A stretch of DNA of 10,538 nt from CAYNQN01 sp964530525 (lineage in GTDB: Bacteria; Actinomycetota; Acidimicrobiia; Acidimicrobiales; Acidimicrobilacustridaceae), in the NCBI GenBank assembly GCA_964530525.1, contig CAZHBH010000072.1, positions 1-10,538 of the forward strand, written 5' to 3'. The position numbers were made by a program, and so were the translations under genes. Positions 5,382-10,538 of this stretch are shown piece by piece; the first letter of the stretch is position 1; each line of letters opens with the position of its first letter. The notes beneath the pieces are model-generated. The model saw only the letters and a list, made by a program, of their open reading frames with translations, searched no databases and was not told the origin of the DNA.

Positions 5382-7079
5382 ATGACGTCCTCGGACACCC
5401 GGGGCCCCCTCGACCTCCTGGTGCTGGGAAGCGGCGTAGCCGGACTCTCCGCTGCCGTGCGTGCTGCGGGGTTCCACGGCATGCGGGTGGGCGTGCTCAC
5501 CAAGGGGAGCCTCCAGCAGGCCACCACGCGATGGGCTCAGGGCGGGGTGGCAGCTGTGCTGCACGACGATCCCGATTCCACCGACCTCCACCTCTCCGAC
5601 ACCCTGGCTGCTGGAGCGGGGCTCTGCGACGCCGACGCCGCCCGCGTGCTGGTGGACGAGGGCCCCGGGAGGGTGACCGAGCTCATCGGACTGGGTGCCA
5701 CGTTCGACCGTGACGAAGCCGGCGGATACCAGCTGGCAAGGGAGGGCGGACACAGCATGGCGCGCATCCTCCACGCGGGAGGGGCGGCCACCGGGGCAGA
5801 GATAGAGCGCGCTCTCGTCGAGGCCGTGAGGGCCACCGCGGCGGTCCTCCACGAGGACACCTTCGCCCTCGACCTCATCGTCTCGGAGGGCCGCTGCGCC
5901 GGGGTGACGATGCTGGGCCCCCACGGTGAGCGTGGCGAGGTGCGGGCTCGCAACGTGCTGCTCGCCACTGGTGGCGCGGGCCAGGTCTTCTCCGTGACCA
6001 CCAACCCGGTCGAGGTCACCGGCGACGGCGTGGCGATGGCGCTGCGGGCGGGCGTGGCCGTGGCAGACCTGGAGTTCATGCAGTTCCATCCGACGGCCCT
6101 GCACCACCCTCGCATGCCCAGACCGCTGCTCTCCGAAGCCCTCCGTGGCCACGGCGCGCTGCTGCGCGACGCGGACGGGCAGAGGTTCGTCGACGAGCTT
6201 GCACCTCGCGACGCCGTGTCGCGGGCGATGACGCAGCGCATGGCCGAGCAGGGAACGGACCACATGTGGCTCGACGCGACGGTCCTCGACGACTTCGACC
6301 GGCGCTTCCCCACGCTCAGCGAGCAGGTGCGTGCGATCGGGCTGGACCCGGCGATCGACTGGCTCCCCATCGCCCCGGCAGCCCACTACCTCTGTGGTGG
6401 GGTGGTGACCGATCTCGACGGGGCATCGTCCCTTCCCGGGCTGTGGGCAGCAGGTGAGGTCGCGTGCTCGGGGGTCCACGGCGCCAACAGGCTCGCCTCC
6501 AACTCGCTTCTCGACGGGATGGTGTTCGCCTTCAGGGCCGTCGAGGCGGTGGAGGCGGGAAGCCAAGGGCCCCGTCCCACGGGGGCCATGCGTGCGGTGC
6601 TGGGTGGGCCCCCAGGGGCGATCGGCGGCAGGCGGGTCTCTGCCCCGGTGGCCCCCGTGCTCGGCGAGCTGCTCGCCCCGGCGGGCGGGGGGACCTGCGA
6701 GCAGGACCCAGCCGTTCATGTCGATCCGCAGCCGAGCGGCGGGCGCCGCGATCTCGATGCGCCTGGCGAGGCAGCTCTCGAAGTCCTTCGAGACCAGCTG
6801 CAGCGCACCATGACGACCGAGGCGGGCGTGCTCCGCTCGGCCGCCTCCCTCGGTTTGGCCGCCAAGGTGGTCGCCGAGGTCGGCGAGGTTGTCGCGGCTT
6901 CGCCTCCCGACCGGGCGGCGGTGGGTGTGATCAACCTCGTGACGGTCGCAGCTGCCATGGTGGCCTCCGCCGCGGCCCGAGAGGAGAGCCGCGGGGCCCA
7001 CACCCGCACCGACTTCCCCGAGCGCGACGACGAGCGGTGGCTGTGCCGCTTGGTGTTGGGCGATGCTGGTGCGCTGTGA
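5382..7079 (+). CDS. nadB: L-aspartate oxidase
   Basis: FAD flavoprotein oxidising L-aspartate to iminoaspartate, the first step of de novo NAD synthesis. It has 565 residues, slightly longer than the usual 510-550. Visible: the FAD Rossmann motif GSGVAGLSAA (16-25), TRWAQGGVAAVL, the REGGHSMARILHAGG region, MQFHPTAL with H236, the substrate-site SEALRGHGALL, HYLCGGVVTDLDG, and the second FAD region GLWAAGEVACSGVHGANRLASNSLL. A Gly/Pro-rich linker of about 70 residues separates the flavin domain from the C-terminal helical domain and accounts for the extra length. NadB is distinguished from SdhA/FrdA by the GGVAAV and SGVHGANRL context and by the nadC neighbour. The iminoaspartate is unstable and is normally used at once by NadA, which is not encoded here. 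Confidence 0.95.
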   Translation: MTSSDTRGPLDLLVLGSGVAGLSAAVRAAGFHGMRVGVLTKGSLQQATTRWAQGGVAAVLHDDPDSTDLHLSDTLAAGAGLCDADAARVLVDEGPGRVTELIGLGATFDRDEAGGYQLAREGGHSMARILHAGGAATGAEIERALVEAVRATAAVLHEDTFALDLIVSEGRCAGVTMLGPHGERGEVRARNVLLATGGAGQVFSVTTNPVEVTGDGVAMALRAGVAVADLEFMQFHPTALHHPRMPRPLLSEALRGHGALLRDADGQRFVDELAPRDAVSRAMTQRMAEQGTDHMWLDATVLDDFDRRFPTLSEQVRAIGLDPAIDWLPIAPAAHYLCGGVVTDLDGASSLPGLWAAGEVACSGVHGANRLASNSLLDGMVFAFRAVEAVEAGSQGPRPTGAMRAVLGGPPGAIGGRRVSAPVAPVLGELLAPAGGGTCEQDPAVHVDPQPSGGRRDLDAPGEAALEVLRDQLQRTMTTEAGVLRSAASLGLAAKVVAEVGEVVAASPPDRAAVGVINLVTVAAAMVASAAAREESRGAHTRTDFPERDDERWLCRLVLGDAGAL

Positions 7080-7969
7080 CCGACCTCTTCGAGCCTCCAC
7101 GTTCAGCGGTGACCGAGGCCGTGCGGTCGGCCCTGGCGGAGGACCTGCTGCCCCTCGGCGACATCACGGCCGCGCTGCTCGACCCTGGCGCTCGTGCCCG
7201 AGCGGCCTTCGTGGCTCGCGAGCCGGGCGTGCTGGCGGGCGTGGCCTGTGCCACCGAGGCCTTCTCGCAGGTAGACCCTTCGGTGACCGTCTCGTGGAGG
7301 GCAGTGGATGGCGCCACCCTGGAGGCCGGGCAGGTGATCGGCGAGGTGGATGGCCGGCTCGCGTCGATGCTCACGGCCGAGAGGACCGCCCTGAACTTCC
7401 TCGGGCACCTCTCGGGGGTGGCCACCCTCACCGCCCGCTACGTCGAGGCTGCCGCTGCCGGCGAGGCAGGGTCGAGCACCAGGGTGTGGGACACCCGCAA
7501 GACCACCCCTGGCCTGCGGAGCCTCGAGAAGGCTGCCGTACGTGCCGGAGGAGGGGCGAACCACCGCGGGAACCTCTCCGACGCCGTCCTGCTCAAGGAC
7601 AACCACCTCGTGGGCGTTGGCGTGAGCGTGGGCGAGGGCGTGAGGAGGGCCCGATCCCTGTGGCCCGGCCGCACCGTGCACGTCGAGTGCGATCGCGTCG
7701 ACCAGGCGTTGGAGGCATGCGCGGCTGGAGCCGACGCGGTGCTGCTCGACAACATGACCCCTGCGCAGGTCGCCGAGTGCGTGGCGGAGCTGGACGCTGC
7801 GGTCGCCTCCGGAGAGGGCAGGCGTCCGCTCGTGGAGGTCTCCGGCGGTGTCGACCTGGAGTCGATAGCTTCCTACGCCCAGCGCGGAGTCGACTGCATA
7901 TCCGTGGGGAAGCTGACCAGCTCGGCTGCCTGCCTCGACATCGGGCTCGACATATCACCTACTGCCTAG
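7076..7969 (+). CDS. nadC: Nicotinate-nucleotide pyrophosphorylase (quinolinate phosphoribosyltransferase, carboxylating)
   Basis: Converts quinolinate and PRPP to nicotinate mononucleotide, CO2 and pyrophosphate. It has 297 residues, close to the family norm. The GTG at 7076 overlaps the nadB stop (GTGA). The frame stays open far upstream, but homology begins only at the EAVRSALAEDLLPLGDIT stretch (14-31), so the overlap start is right. Motifs: ERTALNFLGHLSGVAT, DTRKTTPGLR (139-148) with R141 and K142 in the substrate site, EKAAVRAGGGANHR, LSDAVLLKDNH, HVECD, DAVLLDNM, EVSGGVDL and GVDCISVGKLTSSA. It is the type II QPRT fold, and all catalytic residues seem present. Confidence 0.96.
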   Translation: MTDLFEPPRSAVTEAVRSALAEDLLPLGDITAALLDPGARARAAFVAREPGVLAGVACATEAFSQVDPSVTVSWRAVDGATLEAGQVIGEVDGRLASMLTAERTALNFLGHLSGVATLTARYVEAAAAGEAGSSTRVWDTRKTTPGLRSLEKAAVRAGGGANHRGNLSDAVLLKDNHLVGVGVSVGEGVRRARSLWPGRTVHVECDRVDQALEACAAGADAVLLDNMTPAQVAECVAELDAAVASGEGRRPLVEVSGGVDLESIASYAQRGVDCISVGKLTSSAACLDIGLDISPTA

Positions 7970-7991
7970 AGCTGAAGGACCAGGGACGACG

Positions 7992-8783
7992 GTGCTGATC
8001 ACCATCGATGCAGGCAACACCCAGACGGTGGTCGGGCTCTACGACATGGACGTGGAGCCGGCCGGCGGTCGCCGACCCGAGACCGGGTTGCTCGACCACT
8101 GGCGGGTGGCTACCCAGGCCGACCGCACGGCCGACGAGACGGCGGTGCTGCTCCAGGGCTTCCTGGGGCTGCGCGGGTACTCGCTGGACGACGTGGAGGG
8201 CATGGCGGTCTCGTCCGGGGTCCCCCGCGTCACCGCCAGCCTTCGTGACCTCGCCCAGAGGTACCTCACCTTCGATCCTGTGGTCATCGAGCCGGGCGTG
8301 CGCACCGGCATCTCCATCAACTACGAGAACCCCAAGGAGGTGGGGGCCGACCGCATCGCCAACGCGGTGGCTGCCTTCGACCTCCACGGCGGCCCCACCA
8401 TCGTGGTCGACTTCGGCACCGCCACGACCTGCGACGCCGTCTCGGCCTCGGGCGAGTACCTGGGCGGAGCCATCGCCCCAGGGATCGAGATAAGCATGGA
8501 CGCCCTGGTGGGGAGGGCGGCCGCCCTGAGAGCCGTCGAGCTGCGCGAGCCACGCAACGTGTTGGGCCGCTCGACCGTGGAGTCGATCCAATCCGGCGCC
8601 GTGTACGGGTTCGCCGCCCAGGTCGACGGACTCTGCGAGCGGATCCAGCGTGAGCTGGGGCCGTCCACGATCATCTCCACGGGGGGCCTCGCCGACCTGA
8701 TCACCCCGCTGTCCTCGTGCATCTCCGAGGCTGAGCCCTGGCTCACCCTCTACGGCCTGCGCCTCGTCTACGAGAAGAACTGA
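7992..8783 (+). CDS. coaX: Type III pantothenate kinase
   Basis: Phosphorylates pantothenate, the first step of CoA synthesis, and so acts directly on the PanC product. It has 263 residues. ASKHA-fold motifs: DAGNTQT (6-12) as the phosphate-1 loop, RTADETAVLL, GISINYENPKEVGADRIANAVAA with GADR at 118-121 (D120 as the likely catalytic base), VVDFGTATTCDAVSASGEYLGGAIAPGI, TVESIQSGAVYGF and the ISTGGLA phosphate-2 region. About ten extra residues (VEPAGGRRPETG) lie between the first two strands. The GTG start is supported by AGGGA at 7982-7986. Type III enzymes need a monovalent cation and resist CoA feedback, unlike CoaA. Whether a coaA also exists in this genome cannot be seen. Confidence 0.95.
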   Translation: MLITIDAGNTQTVVGLYDMDVEPAGGRRPETGLLDHWRVATQADRTADETAVLLQGFLGLRGYSLDDVEGMAVSSGVPRVTASLRDLAQRYLTFDPVVIEPGVRTGISINYENPKEVGADRIANAVAAFDLHGGPTIVVDFGTATTCDAVSASGEYLGGAIAPGIEISMDALVGRAAALRAVELREPRNVLGRSTVESIQSGAVYGFAAQVDGLCERIQRELGPSTIISTGGLADLITPLSSCISEAEPWLTLYGLRLVYEKN

Positions 8784-8789
8784 CCGCCT

Positions 8790-8809
8790 TCGCCGGATCC
8801 GCCCGGCGA
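8790..8809. terminator. Hairpin at the convergent junction, possible bidirectional terminator
   Basis: TCGCCGG (8790-8796) pairs with CCGGCGA (8803-8809), a 7-base GC-rich stem with a 6-base loop. It sits in the 31 bases between the stops of the convergent coaX and polyprenyl synthase genes. There is no U-tract on either side, so it would be an atypical intrinsic terminator of the kind proposed for high-GC actinobacteria. Confidence 0.45.
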
Positions 8810-8814
8810 CACCT

Positions 8815-9816
8815 TCAGCTGGGGAGCGACGTCACCGTGTCCAGGAGGTGGGTCGCCGCCGAGCGCAGCGAGGCGGTGGCCTCGCCGTCGGGCAGCGCCT
8901 CGAGCGAGGCGAGCGCCTCGTCCACGAACCCTCGCGCGGTCACGAGGGCCGACTCGACCCCACCGGACTCCCTCACGACCTTGCGAGCCACCTCGAGCTG
9001 ATCCGATCCCAGAGGCTCCCCCAGCAGGTCCCGCAGCTGATCGGCAGCCGCCCCTGAGCCCTCGGTCAGCGTCCTGATGACGGGGAGCGTGTAGATGCCC
9101 TCCACCAGGTCGTGACCCACGGGCTTCCCGATCGCCTCGGGGGTCGCCACCACGTCGAGGACGTCGTCGACCACCTGGAAGGCCATCCCGTAGCCCCGAC
9201 CGAACCTCGTCAGGGCGTCGACCTGCTCGCCCGGGAGAGCGCCCGTGAGGGCCCCGATCCTGCAGGCGCTCGCCAGCAGGGCGGCGGTCTTGCCGGCGAT
9301 GGCCGTCATGTACGACTCCTCAGAGCGGTCCACGTCGAAGGCGTGCTGCAGCTCCAGCACCTGACCCTCGCAGAGGCGGGCGATGGTGGCGGCGAGCAGC
9401 CCTGCCACCTCGGTGCCTATCGCTGCGGCGATCTCGGAAGCCTTGGCCAGCAGGTAGTCACCCGCGAGGATGGCCTTGAGGTTCCCCCAACGGGCGTTGA
9501 CGCTCTCCACCGTGCGACGCATGGCGGCGTGATCCATCACGTCGTCGTGGTACAGGGATCCGAGGTGGACGAGCTCCACGGCGATGGCGCCCTGCACCAC
9601 GTCGTGGCCGGCTGGTGCCATCTGTGCGTGAGGTGTGGCCGCCGCCACCAAGGAGAAGGCCGGGCGCACCCTCTTTCCACCGGCCTTCATCAGGTGGCTG
9701 GCGATCTCGGTCAGGAACGGGTCCGCCGAGATCACCGCCGCCCGCAGGCCCTCCTCGACCCGCTCCAGATCGGAGCGGAGGACGGGAAGAGAGAGCAGGG
9801 GGTTCGGTGTTGGCAC
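8815..9816 (-). CDS. Long-chain polyprenyl diphosphate synthase
   Basis: Trans-isoprenyl chain elongation enzyme that adds IPP units to an allylic primer. It most likely makes the hepta- to nonaprenyl side chain of menaquinone. It has 333 residues. Substrate-binding residues K48, R51 and H84 are in AGGKRVRP and VELVHLGS. The first Asp-rich motif is DDVMD (91-95), followed by RR; GKTAALL is at 175-181; the second Asp-rich motif is DDVLD (217-221) in FQVVDDVLD. Positions 4 and 5 before the first motif are S87 and G86, small residues that in this family allow long products, against a farnesyl or geranylgeranyl synthase. The GTG at 9816-9814 is the only possible start, because an in-frame TAA lies four codons upstream, and no Shine-Dalgarno is spaced properly. 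It is divergent from clpC. Exact chain length cannot be read from sequence, so I give no gene symbol. Confidence 0.93.
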   Translation of the reverse strand: MPTPNPLLSLPVLRSDLERVEEGLRAAVISADPFLTEIASHLMKAGGKRVRPAFSLVAAATPHAQMAPAGHDVVQGAIAVELVHLGSLYHDDVMDHAAMRRTVESVNARWGNLKAILAGDYLLAKASEIAAAIGTEVAGLLAATIARLCEGQVLELQHAFDVDRSEESYMTAIAGKTAALLASACRIGALTGALPGEQVDALTRFGRGYGMAFQVVDDVLDVVATPEAIGKPVGHDLVEGIYTLPVIRTLTEGSGAAADQLRDLLGEPLGSDQLEVARKVVRESGGVESALVTARGFVDEALASLEALPDGEATASLRSAATHLLDTVTSLPS

Positions 9817-9822
9817 CCCTGA

Positions 9823-9828
9823 ACGTTA
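9823..9828 (-). promoter_or_regulatory. Candidate -10 box giving a leaderless transcript for the polyprenyl synthase
   Basis: On the minus strand, TAACGT ends 6 bases before the GTG start, so transcription would begin at or next to the start codon. A weak TTGGGG lies 19 bases upstream. This fits the absence of a usable ribosome site and the frequent leaderless mRNAs of actinobacteria (TANNNT placed about 7 bases before the start). Confidence 0.5.
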
Positions 9829-9851
9829 TTCGCACCGCTAGCCGATGCCCC

Positions 9852-9864
9852 AACCGGCCCGGTT
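9852..9864. promoter_or_regulatory. Palindrome in the divergent region, operator candidate
   Basis: AACCGG-C-CCGGTT is a perfect inverted repeat with a 1-base centre, too tight for an RNA hairpin and so more like a protein-binding site. Its right end touches the candidate clpC -10 box. The regulator is unknown; I could not match it to the CIRCE, HAIR or ClgR consensus. Confidence 0.35.
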
Positions 9865-9869
9865 AGGAT
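9864..9869 (+). promoter_or_regulatory. Candidate -10 box for clpC
   Basis: TAGGAT matches TANNNT. A start about 7 bases downstream would give a leader of roughly 40 bases before the clpC TTG. No good -35 hexamer is present at 16-18 bases, which is common for actinobacterial promoters but weakens the call. Confidence 0.35.
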
Positions 9870-9882
9870 TGATCCACGGCCT

Positions 9883-9899
9883 TTCCCCAGGCCGGGGAA
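9883..9899 (+). promoter_or_regulatory. Hairpin in the clpC leader next to the ribosome site
   Basis: TTCCCC (9883-9888) pairs with GGGGAA (9894-9899) around an AGGCC loop. The stem ends two bases before the AGGAGG of clpC. It could affect initiation, or as DNA be an operator. Confidence 0.35.
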
Positions 9900-9901
9900 C
9901 C

Positions 9902-9907
9902 AGGAGG
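9902..9907 (+). promoter_or_regulatory. Ribosome binding site for clpC
   Basis: A full AGGAGG lies 8 bases before the TTG at 9916. It is the strongest Shine-Dalgarno in the window and confirms the unusual start codon. Confidence 0.85.
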
Positions 9908-9915
9908 CAATCGCC

Positions 9916-10538
9916 TTGTTCGAGCGTTTCACAGATAGGGCCCGCCGGGTCGTCGTTCTGGCTCAAGAGGAAGCCCGACTCCTCAACCACAACTACATCG
10001 GCACCGAGCACATCCTCCTCGGCCTCATCCACGAGGGCGAGGGTGTAGCGGCCAAGGCCCTCGAGTCGCTCGGCATCTCGCTGGAGGCCGTGCGCAGCCA
10101 GGTGGAGGAGATCATCGGCCAGGGCGGCTCCTCGCCCAGCGGGCACATCCCGTTCACGCCCCGGGCGAAGAAGGTCCTCGAGCTCTCCCTGCGCGAAGCG
10201 CTGCAGCTCGGCCACAACTACATCGGCACCGAGCACATCCTCCTCGGCCTCATCCGTGAGGGCGAGGGAGTGGCAGCCCAGGTGCTGGTGAAGTTGGGCG
10301 CCGACCTCTCACGCGTGCGCCAGCAGGTCATACAGCTCCTCTCCGGTTACTCCGGCCCCGGCAACCCAGAGAAGGCGGGCGCCACCGCCGGCGGCAGCGG
10401 CGAGCAGTCGCCCTCCGGCTCGCTCGTGCTCGACCAGTTCGGTCGCAACCTCACCCAGCTCGCGCGCGACAAGAAGCTCGACCCCGTGATCGGGCGCACC
10501 CGTGAGACCGAGCGGGTCATGCAGGTCCTCTCGCGGCG
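9916..10538 (+). CDS. clpC: ATP-dependent Clp protease ATP-binding subunit ClpC (N-terminal part, 3' truncated)
   Basis: AAA+ unfoldase (Hsp100) that feeds substrates to ClpP. 207 codons are visible of a protein that is usually about 810-850 residues. The TTG start gives MFERFTDRARRVVVLAQEEA, the standard ClpC N-terminus. Two Clp_N repeats follow, each with HNYIGTEHILLGLI, from about residue 24 and again from about residue 99. A Gly/Ser-rich linker (about 152-170) comes next, then LDQFGRNLT from 172 and LDPVIGRTRETERVMQVL, the lead-in to AAA domain 1. Walker A, the second AAA domain and the ClpP-binding loop lie beyond the window. The repeat domain with this exact opening separates ClpC from ClpB and ClpA. 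The gene is monocistronic at its 5' end, with its own promoter region divergent from the polyprenyl synthase. Confidence 0.96.
   Translation, partial: MFERFTDRARRVVVLAQEEARLLNHNYIGTEHILLGLIHEGEGVAAKALESLGISLEAVRSQVEEIIGQGGSSPSGHIPFTPRAKKVLELSLREALQLGHNYIGTEHILLGLIREGEGVAAQVLVKLGADLSRVRQQVIQLLSGYSGPGNPEKAGATAGGSGEQSPSGSLVLDQFGRNLTQLARDKKLDPVIGRTRETERVMQVLSR
9987..10255 (+). repeat. Perfect 44-base direct repeat inside clpC
   Basis: Bases 9987-10030 and 10212-10255 are identical, 225 bases apart. They encode the shared HNYIGTEHILLGLI core of the two Clp_N repeats. The protein repeat is ancient, but identity at every synonymous site suggests strong codon bias or recent gene conversion. Confidence 0.85.

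Noticed and set aside
5301..7100. A 599-codon open frame on the minus strand antisense to nadB
   Set aside because: The plus-strand frame encodes clear L-aspartate oxidase motifs throughout. Long antisense frames are expected at this GC content, and the minus-strand translation shows no recognisable family.
8008..8493. 161-codon plus-strand frame inside coaX
   Set aside because: Arg/Ser/Pro-rich out-of-frame translation of coaX with no motif.

Overview
The window is a gene-dense stretch of high-GC bacterial chromosome. It looks like a member of the Actinomycetota outside the well-studied genera. An acidimicrobial or similar deep lineage is my guess, from gene content and order; the sequence alone does not prove it. 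The order ftsH-folE-folP-folB-folK-panC-panD-coaX-clpC matches the well-known actinobacterial block, for example the M. tuberculosis ftsH to clpC1 region. Here nadB-nadC sits between panD and coaX, and a minus-strand polyprenyl diphosphate synthase lies between coaX and clpC.

Layout: (1) 1-1071, the 3' part of ftsH (membrane AAA+ zinc protease), entered at its Walker B motif. (2) 1068-3869, a folate operon: folE (GTP cyclohydrolase I), folP (dihydropteroate synthase), an unassigned 166-residue phosphatase-fold-like protein, folB (dihydroneopterin aldolase) and folK (HPPK). (3) 3866-5336, a possible 29-codon coupling ORF, then panC and panD (pantoate-beta-alanine ligase and aspartate decarboxylase), the two steps leading from aspartate to pantothenate. 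(4) 5382-7969, nadB and nadC, which act at the first and third steps from aspartate to nicotinate mononucleotide; nadA is not here. (5) 7992-8783, coaX (type III pantothenate kinase), the step after panC. (6) 8815-9816 on the minus strand, a long-chain polyprenyl diphosphate synthase convergent with coaX, with a hairpin at the junction. (7) 9817-9915, a divergent promoter region. (8) 9916 to the window end, the N-terminal part of clpC, which starts with TTG.

All genes from ftsH to coaX are on the plus strand. Many starts overlap the previous stop (ATGA at 1068 and 3952, GTGA at 3866 and 7076, TGATG at 3406), so translational coupling is probably the main mode of expression. The operon makes cofactors: folate from GTP, and pantothenate/CoA and NAD, both of which draw on aspartate.

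This is mostly housekeeping DNA. I see no mobile element, CRISPR array, tRNA, rRNA or obvious novel defence system. The points most worth a second look are the protein encoded at 2484-2984, which seems to be a phosphatase fold without its catalytic Cys and Arg and lies inside the folate operon; the 29-codon ORF coupled at both ends between folK and panC; and the compact divergent control region before clpC. No stretch longer than 300 bases lacks a gene.
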